Made by a program: the position numbers and the translations under genes. This document shows, piece after piece, positions 34,254 to 43,145 of a DNA stretch of 64,000 nucleotides. This DNA comes from an uncultured Lachnospiraceae bacterium (lineage in GTDB: Bacteria; Bacillota; Clostridia; Lachnospirales; Lachnospiraceae). Where the stretch lies: contig URUY01000003.1 in the NCBI GenBank assembly GCA_900551115.1, positions 62,001 through 126,000 of the forward strand. The letters run 5' to 3'. Below the pieces are notes generated by a model, which worked only from the letters and a program-made list of their open reading frames with translations, was not told the DNA's origin and did not search any database. Each line of letters opens with the position of its first letter. Position 1 is the first letter of the stretch.

Positions 34254-35075
34254 GTGAACACAGTATATGAAAAAGTCCAAAGCTGTTTTAAGCATGTGAG
34301 AAAAAAGGTGGATTTTGTACCCAGGGTAGCATTGGTATTAGGCTCCGGTCTGGGAAATTTCGCAGACAATATTAAGGTGGAGGCAGAGCTTTCCTACAGT
34401 GAGATTGAAGGTTTTCCCGTCTCTACCGTACCGGGACATGCCGGTAAATTTATTTTCGGATTTTTAGGGGAGGTTCCTGTAGTCTGCATGAAAGGGCGTG
34501 TCCATTTTTATGAGGGCTACGATATGACTGACGTGGTGCTTCCCATCAGGCTGATGAAGCTTTTAGGGGCGGAAATCCTGTTTTTGACAAACGCCTCAGG
34601 CGGTGTGAATGCCGGCTTTAGTGCCGGAGATTTGATGCTCATTACAGATCAGATATCCTGCTTTGTGAGAAATCCGCTGATAGGACCGAATATAGAGGAA
34701 TTGGGAACCCGGTTCCCGGATATGACTACCATATATGATCAGGAATTACGGAAAGTAATAAAGGAAACGGCAAAAGAGAACGGCATTGATTTAAAGGAAG
34801 GTGTCTATTTGCAGCTTACAGGTCCCTCTTTTGAGTCTGCGGCAGAAATCCGTATGATGCGTACCATGGGAACCGATGCGGTTGGCATGAGTACCGCAGT
34901 GGAGGCTATAACGGCAAGGCATATGGGAATGCGGGTATGCGGCGTATCCTGTATCTGTAATCTGGCTGCCGGCATGACAAAAAATCCGCTGACTCATGAA
35001 GAGGTGCAGGAAGCGGCAGCCAAAACCGCGCCTCTGTTTACGAAGCTGTTAAAGGAAAGCATTATGAAGTTTTAG
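34254..35075 (+). CDS. punA: Purine-nucleoside phosphorylase (trimeric class)
   Basis: A 273-residue enzyme that splits inosine and guanosine with phosphate. VALVLGSGLGNFADNI holds the phosphate site near residue 25; GRVHFYEGYDM and LTNASGGVN are family motifs; MTKNPLTHEEV is near the end. It starts at GTG 34254 after AGGAGGGG. It begins a cluster with cytidine deaminase and an amidohydrolase, all acting on nucleosides. Confidence 0.94.
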   Translation: MNTVYEKVQSCFKHVRKKVDFVPRVALVLGSGLGNFADNIKVEAELSYSEIEGFPVSTVPGHAGKFIFGFLGEVPVVCMKGRVHFYEGYDMTDVVLPIRLMKLLGAEILFLTNASGGVNAGFSAGDLMLITDQISCFVRNPLIGPNIEELGTRFPDMTTIYDQELRKVIKETAKENGIDLKEGVYLQLTGPSFESAAEIRMMRTMGTDAVGMSTAVEAITARHMGMRVCGVSCICNLAAGMTKNPLTHEEVQEAAAKTAPLFTKLLKESIMKF

Positions 35076-35100
35076 CAAAAAAGGGATTAAAGGGGAAGCT

Positions 35101-35571
35101 ATGAAGGAAAAAGAGGAAGCAAAAAAAGAATTACAAAAACCGGAGGGCTTTAAGGAAAAACCGGAGGGTTTTAAGAAAAATCTGGTGAGGCAGGCTCTTT
35201 TGGCAAGGGAAAATGCCTATGCAGCCTATTCGGGATATTCCGTTGGGGCAGCGCTTATGACGGCAGCGGGGAAAATTTATGCGGGCTGTAATGTGGAAAA
35301 TGCCTCCTTTGGCGCAACCAACTGTGCGGAGAGGACTGCTTTTTTTAAGGCGGTCAGCGAAGGAGAGAGAAGCTTTGCGGCAATTGCTATTGCGGGCGGA
35401 AAATCGGCGCCTTCTGATTATGCATATCCCTGTGGGGTGTGCAGGCAGGTAATGCAGGAATTTTGTGATGAAAAATTTTTGATACTTGTTGCAAAATCAG
35501 AAGAGGATTACAGGGAGTATACTTTGAAAGAACTGCTCCCTTACGGATTTGGGGGTGACAGGCTTATATGA
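35101..35571 (+). CDS. cdd: Cytidine deaminase with repeated N-terminal extension
   Basis: 156 residues; the usual length is about 130. The extra 28 N-terminal residues are Lys/Glu-rich and include KPEGFKE followed by KPEGFKK, from a 21-base tandem repeat. The zinc site is seen in NCAERTAFF and PCGVCRQVMQEF. It converts cytidine to uridine. The stop overlaps the next gene by 4 bases. Confidence 0.94.
   Translation: MKEKEEAKKELQKPEGFKEKPEGFKKNLVRQALLARENAYAAYSGYSVGAALMTAAGKIYAGCNVENASFGATNCAERTAFFKAVSEGERSFAAIAIAGGKSAPSDYAYPCGVCRQVMQEFCDEKFLILVAKSEEDYREYTLKELLPYGFGGDRLI
35137..35178 (+). repeat. 21-base tandem repeat in the cdd 5' end
   Basis: Two 21-base units (35137-35157 and 35158-35178) differ at 2 positions and encode KPEGFKE and KPEGFKK in frame. 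Confidence 0.85.
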
Positions 35572-36869
35572 ATATCCGATTATATAATGCGAGAATCCTG
35601 ACAATGGAAAAGGACAGACCGGTGTTCTTTGGGGAAATCTGGATTAAGAATGAGAAAATTGTCTATGTAGGGGAAAATAAAAGGCTGGAAAGTATTTTAC
35701 AGGACGGCAGAGGCATCTGTATTAACTGGGATAAGGAAATTGACTGTGAAGGGAATCTGTTGATGCCCGGTTTTAAAAATGCACATACTCATTCCGGCAT
35801 GACGTTTTTACGCTCCTATGCAGATGACCTGCCCTTGCAGAAATGGCTTAACGAAAAGATTTTTCCCATGGAAGAAAAGCTGACAGGAGAAGATATTTAT
35901 TATTTTGTGAAGCTGGCGGTACTGGAGTATCTCACCAGCGGTATCACCTCCATTTTCGATATGTATCTGATGCCTGATATTACGGCAAAGGCCTGTATAG
36001 ATATGGGAATGCGCTGCGTATTGGTAAGCGGTCTCAATGACTTTACCTCTTCGGTACAGAAGGTGGCACAGGAGTATGACAGGTGGAATAAGGAGTCTCC
36101 GCTAATTACTTATCAGCTGGGCTTTCATGCGGAGTATACCTGTTCTAAGCAGCTGTTAAAGCAGCTTGCCTCACTGGCCCATAAGCTCCGTGCGCCGGTG
36201 TACGCGCATATGAATGAGACAGCCGCAGAGGTAGCTGAATGCAAAAAGAAGTATGGTATGACACCGCCGGTATTTCTGGATTCGCTGGGGATGTTTCAAT
36301 TTGGCGGCGGCGGTTTTCACTGCGTTCATATGTCGGAGGACGATATGCGCATTTTTATCAAAAGAGGAATGCATGTGATTACCAACCCCGGCTCCAATAC
36401 AAAGCTTGCAAGCGGTATAGCACCCATATCCACTTTTTTAAAGAGGTCAATTCCGGTGGCTGTCGGTACGGACGGAGCTGCCAGCAACAACTGTCTGGAC
36501 ATGTTTCGAGAGATGTTTCTGGTAACGGGCCTTGCGAAGCTTCGAGAGAAAGATGCAGCCTGCGTGGATGCCATGAAGGTACTTGAAATGGCTACCGTAA
36601 ACGGTGCGGCAGCCATGCAGCTTAAAAATGCGGACGTGCTGGCAGAGGGAAAGCTTGCGGATATTATTATGCTGGATTTAAAGCAGCCCAATATGCAGCC
36701 CGTACATAATATCGGCAAAAATATTGTATACAGCGGCAGCAAGCAGAATGTAAAGATGACCATGATTGGGGGAAGGATTTTATACAGGGACGGAAGGTTT
36801 TATGTAGGAGAAGAGCCGTCCAATATTTATAAAGAGACAGAAAGGATTGTGGAGCGTCTGATGAGGTAA
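35568..36869 (+). CDS. Amidohydrolase, MTA/SAH or nucleobase deaminase-like
   Basis: 433 residues of the ATZ/TRZ amidohydrolase group. Metal motifs: NAHTHSGMT near residue 69, LGFHAEYTC near 185, GTDGAASNN near 305. The family includes 5-methylthioadenosine/S-adenosylhomocysteine deaminases. Its place after PNP and cdd supports a deaminase in nucleoside salvage; the exact substrate is not clear from sequence. Confidence 0.88.
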   Translation: MNIRLYNARILTMEKDRPVFFGEIWIKNEKIVYVGENKRLESILQDGRGICINWDKEIDCEGNLLMPGFKNAHTHSGMTFLRSYADDLPLQKWLNEKIFPMEEKLTGEDIYYFVKLAVLEYLTSGITSIFDMYLMPDITAKACIDMGMRCVLVSGLNDFTSSVQKVAQEYDRWNKESPLITYQLGFHAEYTCSKQLLKQLASLAHKLRAPVYAHMNETAAEVAECKKKYGMTPPVFLDSLGMFQFGGGGFHCVHMSEDDMRIFIKRGMHVITNPGSNTKLASGIAPISTFLKRSIPVAVGTDGAASNNCLDMFREMFLVTGLAKLREKDAACVDAMKVLEMATVNGAAAMQLKNADVLAEGKLADIIMLDLKQPNMQPVHNIGKNIVYSGSKQNVKMTMIGGRILYRDGRFYVGEEPSNIYKETERIVERLMR

Positions 36870-36889
36870 ACCACAGTTGGGCAGACAAA

Positions 36890-38575
36890 ATGGAATATAT
36901 AGTATTTGGTATCATGGTAGCAGGATTGATAGCGTTTATGCTGTTAAAGGGTATTTATGATGACCACAGTGACAAAAAGAAGCTGATTTTCAGGCTGCGC
37001 AACCGGTACGGAGAACTGAGGGAAAAAGAATACCGTCCGGAACAGTATGCTTCCATTTCCCGTTATTTTGAAAAACATCCATGTGACGGGCAGATTGATG
37101 ATATTACATGGAATGATTTAAGCATGGACGACATATTTAAAAGGCTTAATGATACCTATTCTTCGGCAGGCGAGGAAATGCTGTATTATATGCTGCGGAC
37201 ACCTCATTTTTCAGAAGAAGAGCTTATGCATCTGGAGGAGCTGATACAATATTTCAGAAAACAGCCGGAAAAAAGAGTAGGCATGCAGCTTTTGTTCTAC
37301 AAGTTAGGATATACCGGGCGTTTTTCCCTGTATGATTATCTTGACCATTTGGACATACTGGGTAACAGAAGCAATGTAAAGCACTGGATTTTAAATCTGC
37401 TGTTTATCCCCGGCATTCTTTTTTGCATGATAAAACCGTCTGTCGGCATCCTTTTCCTGATTGGGGTAATGTTATACAACATGATTACCTATTTCAAGGA
37501 AAAGAATGAGATTGATACCTATATTACCAGTTTTGCATATGTCATGCGGCTGTTAGATATTGCAGAAAAAGCAGAAGGCATACACCTTACAGCGGCAGAG
37601 CGTGAAATGGAGCTTTTACGAAGTCACAGAAAGCGTTTAAGCCGGTTTAAGAGAGGCGCCTTCTGGCTGATGTCTTCAGGAAGGATGTCCGGTTCCGGCA
37701 ATCCATTGGATATTGTACTGGATTATTTCAGAATGATATGCCATCTGGATTTGATGAAATTTAATTCCATGCTTGCACAGGTAAGGGAGCAGGCAGAGGA
37801 TGTGGAGGTGCTGTTTTCCACACTGGGCTATCTGGAAACGGCAATCGCAATCGGTGCTTACAGAGAGTCCCTTACAGAGGAATACTGTATTCCGGAGCTT
37901 TCTGCGGATAAAGGGACAAGGCTTTCTGCAAAAGAAATGTATCATCCGCTGATAGAGCATCCTGTTAAAAATACGATTAATACAAAAAGAGGCGTACTGC
38001 TTACCGGCTCTAATGCCTCCGGCAAGTCGACTTTTTTAAAAACCGTGGCATTAAGCGCGATTATGGCACAGACTATCCATACGGTGCCGGCTGCTTCTTA
38101 TGAGGGCAGTTATTTCCGTATCTGCTCTTCCATGGCGCTTAGGGACGACCTCGCCGGCGGGGAAAGCTATTATATTGTGGAAATCCGTGCAATCAAGAGG
38201 ATTCTTGACAGGACAAAGAAAGATGGTGCGCCGGTGCTTTGTTTTGTAGACGAGGTGCTTCGGGGGACCAATACCGTAGAACGTATTGCGGCTTCAACGG
38301 AAATATTAAAGAGCCTGTCCGGGGACAGGGTGATATGCTTTGCTGCTACCCATGATGTGGAGCTGACAGAGCTTCTTTCACAGGACTATGACAACTATCA
38401 TTTTGAAGAAGAAATCATAGATAATGATGTGCATTTTAATTACCGGCTGTTAAACGGAAAAGCAACAACGCGAAATGCCATTAAGCTTTTGGCCGTGATG
38501 GGGTATGAAGAAGGAATCATTGGAAATGCCAACCATCGTGCAGAAGAATTTATGCAGACCGGAAAATGGAGGTAG
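36890..38575 (+). CDS. Membrane-anchored MutS-like ATPase
   Basis: 561 residues. An N-terminal membrane helix (about 3-20) and two further helices (about 165-205) are unlike soluble MutS. The C-terminal part is a MutS domain V: Walker A LTGSNASGKSTFL near 370, DDLAGGESYYIVEIRAI, Walker B VLCFVDEVLRGTN near 449 and AATHDVELTEL. The mismatch-recognition domain is missing. So it is a MutS-family relative, not a standard repair protein; its target is unknown. Confidence 0.85.
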   Translation: MEYIVFGIMVAGLIAFMLLKGIYDDHSDKKKLIFRLRNRYGELREKEYRPEQYASISRYFEKHPCDGQIDDITWNDLSMDDIFKRLNDTYSSAGEEMLYYMLRTPHFSEEELMHLEELIQYFRKQPEKRVGMQLLFYKLGYTGRFSLYDYLDHLDILGNRSNVKHWILNLLFIPGILFCMIKPSVGILFLIGVMLYNMITYFKEKNEIDTYITSFAYVMRLLDIAEKAEGIHLTAAEREMELLRSHRKRLSRFKRGAFWLMSSGRMSGSGNPLDIVLDYFRMICHLDLMKFNSMLAQVREQAEDVEVLFSTLGYLETAIAIGAYRESLTEEYCIPELSADKGTRLSAKEMYHPLIEHPVKNTINTKRGVLLTGSNASGKSTFLKTVALSAIMAQTIHTVPAASYEGSYFRICSSMALRDDLAGGESYYIVEIRAIKRILDRTKKDGAPVLCFVDEVLRGTNTVERIAASTEILKSLSGDRVICFAATHDVELTELLSQDYDNYHFEEEIIDNDVHFNYRLLNGKATTRNAIKLLAVMGYEEGIIGNANHRAEEFMQTGKWR

Positions 38576-38578
38576 GAA

Positions 38579-39061
38579 ATGAAGGTAACCTTGTTTACGG
38601 ACGGCGCTGCCAGAGGCAATCCGGAAGGACCGGGCGGTTACGGCGCCGTATTACAGTATGTGGACGGAAAAGGAACCCTGCATGAAAGGGAGTTTTCGGC
38701 AGGTTATAAAAAAACCACCAACAACCGTATGGAGCTAATGGCGGTCATAGTAGGGCTGGAGGCGCTTACAAAGCCCTGTGAGGTAGAGGTTGTGTCGGAT
38801 TCCAAATATGTAACGGATGCTTTTAATCAGCATTGGATGGACAGCTGGCTTAAAAACAACTGGAAGACCAGTACCAAAAAGCCGGTTAAAAATGTGGAGC
38901 TGTGGCAAAGGCTGCTTGCAGCAAAAAATCCCCATAAAGTGCGTTTTGTATGGGTGAAGGGGCATGACGGTCATCCTGAAAACGAAAGATGCGATATGCT
39001 GGCAACCACGGCGGCGGACGGCGATATACTGCTTGACGATGACGGCGGTGCATTGGTATAA
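38579..39061 (+). CDS. rnhA: Ribonuclease HI
   Basis: 160 residues. The catalytic carboxylates are in LFTDGAARGNPEGPGGYG (Asp8), NNRMELMAVIVGLEAL (Glu) and VVSDSKYVTDA (Asp), with VKGHDGHPENERCD near the end. It degrades RNA of RNA-DNA hybrids. It starts 4 bases after the MutS-like gene. Confidence 0.96.
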   Translation: MKVTLFTDGAARGNPEGPGGYGAVLQYVDGKGTLHEREFSAGYKKTTNNRMELMAVIVGLEALTKPCEVEVVSDSKYVTDAFNQHWMDSWLKNNWKTSTKKPVKNVELWQRLLAAKNPHKVRFVWVKGHDGHPENERCDMLATTAADGDILLDDDGGALV

Positions 39062-39096
39062 TAAATGTGTTGTTTATTTGGAAAGGCGGCGGAGCT

Positions 39097-39243
39097 ATGA
39101 TAGAATTTATAAATTCATTTTTGAGTTATTTGCTGTTATTTGGGATTATGGCTGTAATAGCAGGACTGGGCATTTTTGCAGGGACTGCTTTACGCAAAAA
39201 AAAGAACGCAGAGCAGGCAAAAAACGAGACAGCAGAACAATAA
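39097..39243 (+). CDS. Small single-span membrane protein
   Basis: 48 residues: MIEFINSFLSYLLLFGIMAV opens a hydrophobic helix up to about residue 32, then a charged tail ALRKKKNAEQAKNETAEQ. GGCGGAG lies just upstream of the ATG at 39097 and a strong terminator follows at once, so it is likely a real gene. No family is recognised. Confidence 0.6.
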   Translation: MIEFINSFLSYLLLFGIMAVIAGLGIFAGTALRKKKNAEQAKNETAEQ

Positions 39244-39247
39244 AGGG

Positions 39248-39273
39248 AAGTGCCGTTTAGGGCGGCACTTTTT
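39248..39273 (+). terminator. Terminator after the small membrane protein
   Basis: AAGTGCCG (39248-39255) pairs with CGGCACTT (39263-39270), followed by TTT. Confidence 0.9.
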
Positions 39274-39361
39274 GCATGTTCCGAATAAACAGACGGCCGG
39301 GATGCCCGCTGAAGCAAGCTGTGCGGAAAATTAAAAACATATGAATGAGGGAGAGAGACAG

Positions 39362-39853
39362 ATGGAAGAAAATTTTGCAGGAACAATTACTTACAGTAAT
39401 CACAAGCTGTACAGGAAAAAAAGTAAAATTTTGTGTGGACGTATGGCAATGGGAAATTGGAGTCTTTTTCACATACTGCTGTTAGGTGTTTTATTATATT
39501 CGTTCACGGAGGTTTATTTTTTAAAAGCCTTGCTGATAGATTACATATACATTGCCATTCCCGTAGTTATTGTATTGCCGTATCTGATCCACGGACTGTT
39601 TCTTGTATGGTGCAGAATCGGGAGTGTGGAGTATGAGGGAAGCAGGTTAAAGCTTGTTACAAAATGTAAAGTCTATACGCTGCCGTACACTGCAAAGCTG
39701 GAAACAAAGGTGGTACAGCATAATGCATACGGTTCGCCGCTTTATTACAGCATAAAGCTGATGTTTGACGATAACGGCAATAAACAGGTTATCCGTTTTT
39801 TTACAGATGACCTTACCTGCTTTAATGACGTGGTAGCTTTCTTTAAGCGGTAG
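39362..39853 (+). CDS. Hypothetical protein with two membrane helices
   Basis: 163 residues. A hydrophobic pair spans about 30-75 (WSLFHILLLGVLLYSFTEVY, then YIAIPVVIVLPYLIHGLFLV), followed by a cytoplasmic-looking beta-rich tail (VEYEGSRLKLVTKCKVYTLP). ATG 39362 follows AGGGAGAG; ATG 39341 is an in-frame alternative. It may belong to a Lachnospiraceae-restricted family, but I do not recognise a function. Confidence 0.75.
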   Translation: MEENFAGTITYSNHKLYRKKSKILCGRMAMGNWSLFHILLLGVLLYSFTEVYFLKALLIDYIYIAIPVVIVLPYLIHGLFLVWCRIGSVEYEGSRLKLVTKCKVYTLPYTAKLETKVVQHNAYGSPLYYSIKLMFDDNGNKQVIRFFTDDLTCFNDVVAFFKR

Positions 39854-39872
39854 GAATAAAGGGTGGATAATA

Positions 39873-40589
39873 ATGCGTTATGATGTTATATTGTGGGATT
39901 TGGACGGCACTCTTTTGGACTTTAATCATGCCCAGCACCATTCGCTGTGTAAGTGTCTTAAAGAAATCGGTGTTGTGCCTGACGAAAGGATTGTAGAAAG
40001 ATATTCCCGGATTAACGATAGCTGGTGGAAACGGTTAGAGTGCGGAGAGGTGACGAAAAAAGAACTTCTCACAGGCCGTTTTACAGAGCTGTTTGCAGAA
40101 TATGAAATTGCCTGCAGTGACGTGGAAGCCTTCAGGAAGCATTATGAAGAATATCTGGGAGAGGTATACCGGTATTTGGATGATTCGCTGGAAATCTGTA
40201 AGAGCCTTAGCGGATGCTGCAGACAGTTTGTGGTGACAAACGGTCTGGCTGCTACGGCACTAAAAAAACTGAAGCTTTCCGGCTTCTATGATATTATGGA
40301 AAATATCTTCATATCGGAACAGCTCGGAGCGCCGAAGCCTCACAGAAGCTTTTTTGACAGAGTGTTTGAAAGCATGCCGGAGGTTTCAAAGGAGCGGATT
40401 TTAATTGTAGGAGATTCCTTAAGCAGTGATATGCGGGGCGGAAATAATGCAGGGATTGCCACCTGCTGGTACAATCCTGCAAATGAATGCAATCTGACGG
40501 AAGTAGAAACAGATTATATTATACAGAATTTAAAAGAGGTTGCTGCAATTGTAGAAGGCAGCAGAATAGAGAGACAGCGCAATGCCTAA
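39873..40589 (+). CDS. yjjG: HAD hydrolase, YjjG-like pyrimidine nucleotidase
   Basis: 238 residues. HAD motif I WDLDGTLLDF at residues 8-17, motif II VVTNG, motif III with LGAPKPH and motif IV VGDSLSSDMRGGNNAGI. The cap region and these motifs fit the YjjG group, which removes phosphate from non-canonical pyrimidine nucleotides. Its stop codon lies in the first copy of a short direct repeat. Confidence 0.82.
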   Translation: MRYDVILWDLDGTLLDFNHAQHHSLCKCLKEIGVVPDERIVERYSRINDSWWKRLECGEVTKKELLTGRFTELFAEYEIACSDVEAFRKHYEEYLGEVYRYLDDSLEICKSLSGCCRQFVVTNGLAATALKKLKLSGFYDIMENIFISEQLGAPKPHRSFFDRVFESMPEVSKERILIVGDSLSSDMRGGNNAGIATCWYNPANECNLTEVETDYIIQNLKEVAAIVEGSRIERQRNA

Positions 40590-40620
40590 AGATAACAGGA
40601 TGAAAAGACAGCGCAATGCC
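40572..40620 (+). repeat. Direct repeat at the 3' end of the HAD gene
   Basis: AGACAGCGCAATGCC occurs at 40572-40586, just before the TAA, and again at 40606-40620, a 34-base period. Confidence 0.85.
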
Positions 40621-40640
40621 AAAGGGGAGCAGGAGGAAGC

Positions 40641-41633
40641 ATGGCAAAGACGTCAAACCAAAAACTGAAGCTGTTCTATATTATGCAGATGCTTAAGGAA
40701 AATACGGATGAAAGCCATGTCTTAAGCACACAGGAAATCATAGGACGGCTGGCGGACAATGATATTAAGGCGGAGAGGAAAACCATCTACCATGATATGG
40801 AATGTCTTATGGATTACGGATATGATATCATCTTGAAAAAAGGAAAGACGGGAAGCGGTTATTATCTGGCAAGCAGGGAATTTGAACTGGCAGAATTAAA
40901 GCTTTTGGTAGATGCCATACAGGCTTCAAGGTTTATTACCGCTAAAAAGTCCAGAGAGCTTATTAAGAAGCTGGAAATGCTGGTAAGCAGGCATCAGGCA
41001 GTACAGCTGCAGCGTCAGGTGTATGTGGCAGACCGTGTCAAAACGGAAAATGAAAGAATTTATTATAATGTGGATACCATATATAAGGCCATTGATAAAA
41101 ATGTGAAAATCTCCTTTACCTATTTGGAATGGGATATCACAAAACAACTGCAGCCGAGAAAGAACGGAAAAAAATATCTTGTAAGTCCCTGGGCACTTAT
41201 CTGGGAGGATGAAAACTATTATCTGGCGGCCTTTGATACGGAAGCAGGATGCATCAAGCATTACCGGGTAGATAAGATCGGAAATGCGAGTTTAAGCCGG
41301 GCAAAGCGGGAGGGGAAAGAACAGTTTGAAAAGATAAATCCTGCGGAGTATACCAAGCGTACCTTTGGCATGTACGGCGGAGAAGAGGAAACAGTAACCC
41401 TGCTGCTTGAAAACCGTCTTATCGGTGTAGTAATGGACCGTTTCGGCAAACAGACAAGTATCCGAAAAGAAGGGGAGGACTGCTTTACGGTGCGGATAAA
41501 GGCCGTAGTGAGCGGACAGTTTTTCGGCTGGCTTTCCGGATTGGGAAGCGGAGTCAGAATCACAGCCCCGGTACAGGTAAAAGAAAAGTATATAAAATGG
41601 CTTTCTGATATTTTAAAGGAGCAGGATGCCTGA
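40641..41633 (+). CDS. WYL-domain transcriptional regulator
   Basis: 330 residues: an N-terminal winged helix (about 8-70; STQEIIGRLADNDIKAERKTIYHDME) and a WYL domain (about 140-230; KYLVSPWALIWEDENYYLAAFD). WYL proteins bind nucleotide or nucleic acid ligands and often control stress or defence genes. No defence system is seen nearby, so it may simply control the next aminotransferase (inference). Confidence 0.88.
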   Translation: MAKTSNQKLKLFYIMQMLKENTDESHVLSTQEIIGRLADNDIKAERKTIYHDMECLMDYGYDIILKKGKTGSGYYLASREFELAELKLLVDAIQASRFITAKKSRELIKKLEMLVSRHQAVQLQRQVYVADRVKTENERIYYNVDTIYKAIDKNVKISFTYLEWDITKQLQPRKNGKKYLVSPWALIWEDENYYLAAFDTEAGCIKHYRVDKIGNASLSRAKREGKEQFEKINPAEYTKRTFGMYGGEEETVTLLLENRLIGVVMDRFGKQTSIRKEGEDCFTVRIKAVVSGQFFGWLSGLGSGVRITAPVQVKEKYIKWLSDILKEQDA

Positions 41634-41663
41634 CCGTAAACCGGGCAGGGCAGAACGTAAAAA

Positions 41664-41700
41664 CAGAAAGCACAAAGCAGAAAGCACAAAGCAGAAAGCA
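41664..41700 (+). repeat. 14-base tandem repeat after the WYL gene
   Basis: CAGAAAGCACAAAG at 41664-41677 and 41678-41691, then a partial copy to 41700. It lies in the 138-base gap before the aminotransferase gene. Confidence 0.85.
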
Positions 41701-41771
41701 TAAGGAGCCGGAAGCGAAAAAGCAGGCGGACAGAAAAAAGAAGGATTGTTCAGTAAGAAAGAAGGAGTATT

Positions 41772-42944
41772 ATGCAGGCAGCTAAAAGGATGAAGGAATT
41801 GGAAAGCGGTATTTTCCAGGTTCTCAACGACAAAAAGAACGAATTGGAAGGACAGGGAAGGAAGGTCTATAATCTGTCGGTAGGTACGCCGGATTTTGAA
41901 CCGGCAAAGCATATCGTGGAAGCGGTGGCAAGAGCGGCACAAAAGCCGGAAAACTATAAATATGCACTGGCTGACTTACCGGAGCTTACCGAAGCGGTGC
42001 AGAAACGGTTTGCAGACAGGTATGGGGTAACGCTTCTGCCTGAGGAAATCATGAGTGTATACGGCTCTCAGGAGGGAATCTCCCATATTGGCCTGTCTCT
42101 GTTTAATGAAGGAGATATTGTACTGGTACCGGACCCCGGCTATCCTATTTTTTCTATCGGCCCTTTTCTTGCAGGAGCAGATGTGCAGACCTACGGGCTG
42201 CTTCCTGAAAACGACTATTTACCGGATTTGAAGGCAATCAGCGAAAAATACAACGGACGTGTCAAAGGTATGATTGTGTCCTATCCCCTTAATCCCATCT
42301 GTAAATGTGCGCCCCGTTCTTTTTATGAAGAGCTGATACCCTGGGCAATAGAAAATGATATTCTGATTATCCATGACAATGCTTATTCAGACATTGTCTA
42401 CGATGGCAGAGAAGGGATTTCCATTCTTTCGATTCCAAGGGCAAAGGAAATCTGTGTGGAGTTTTATTCCCTTTCCAAATCCTTTAACTATACCGGCGCC
42501 AGAATGGGCTTCCTTGCAGGCAATAAAGAAGTGATAGCCGTTTTCAAAAAGCTGCGTTCCCAGATTGATTACGGCACCTTTTTGCCGGTACAGTACGGGG
42601 CTGTTGCGGCACTGACGGGACCTGATGACATGGTGAAGGAACAGTGCAGAAAATATGAGGAAAGAAGAAATGCCCTCTGCGATGGCCTGACTGCTATCGG
42701 CTGGAAGGTGGAGCGTAGTGAGGGTACTATGTTTGCCTGGGCGAAAATACCGGAAGGCTATACGGATGATACAGAATTTGTTATGGAGCTTCTTAGGGAA
42801 ACAGGCGTGCTTTGTACGCCGGGAAGCAGCTTTGGGGAAAGAGGAAGAGGGCATGTGCGCTTTGCCCTGACCCTGCCTGTGGAAACAATCCGCGCGGCAG
42901 TACAGGCCATAGAAGACAGCGGTATGCTTTCTGTAAAAAAATAA
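41772..42944 (+). CDS. Pyridoxal phosphate aminotransferase, class I/II
   Basis: 390 residues of the aspartate aminotransferase fold. VGTPDFEPAKHIVEAV near 38, SVYGSQEGISHIGL near 97, HDNAYSDIVYDG near 203 and the PLP lysine in YSLSKSFNYTGARMGF near 240. The NP-loop reads SYPLNPICKCAP, not the usual SxPxNPTG, so substrate may differ. It resembles LL-diaminopimelate or alanine/aspartate aminotransferases; the donor is not certain. Confidence 0.87.
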   Translation: MQAAKRMKELESGIFQVLNDKKNELEGQGRKVYNLSVGTPDFEPAKHIVEAVARAAQKPENYKYALADLPELTEAVQKRFADRYGVTLLPEEIMSVYGSQEGISHIGLSLFNEGDIVLVPDPGYPIFSIGPFLAGADVQTYGLLPENDYLPDLKAISEKYNGRVKGMIVSYPLNPICKCAPRSFYEELIPWAIENDILIIHDNAYSDIVYDGREGISILSIPRAKEICVEFYSLSKSFNYTGARMGFLAGNKEVIAVFKKLRSQIDYGTFLPVQYGAVAALTGPDDMVKEQCRKYEERRNALCDGLTAIGWKVERSEGTMFAWAKIPEGYTDDTEFVMELLRETGVLCTPGSSFGERGRGHVRFALTLPVETIRAAVQAIEDSGMLSVKK

Positions 42945-42991
42945 TACAAAATTTGTTGCTTATTTTTGTCTATATTTATTGCCTTGGTTCA

Positions 42992-43020
42992 TTGACTTTT
43001 TCCGGTAGTTTTCATATACT
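42992..43020 (+). promoter_or_regulatory. Sigma-A type promoter for nrdD
   Basis: TTGACT (42992-42997), 17 bases, TATACT (43015-43020). The transcript would start near 43027. Confidence 0.65.
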
Positions 43021-43061
43021 GGATTTACACCACAAAATATGGATGAGAGAAAAGAGAAAAG

Positions 43062-43077
43062 ATACTATATATAGTGG
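43062..43077 (+). promoter_or_regulatory. NrdR-box-like palindrome upstream of nrdD
   Basis: ACTATATATAGT (43064-43075) is a perfect palindrome and matches the core of the known NrdR box (ACACTATATATAGTGT, recalled). A weaker partner, CCACAAAATATGG, lies at 43030-43042, about three helical turns upstream. NrdR represses ribonucleotide reductase genes when dATP is high. Confidence 0.55.
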
Positions 43078-43145
43078 AAAGGCGACAGGAGTGTCAGTGA
43101 CACGGGAGAAAAATGCGTTGCCGGAAAATTTCGGGAGGAAATAAA

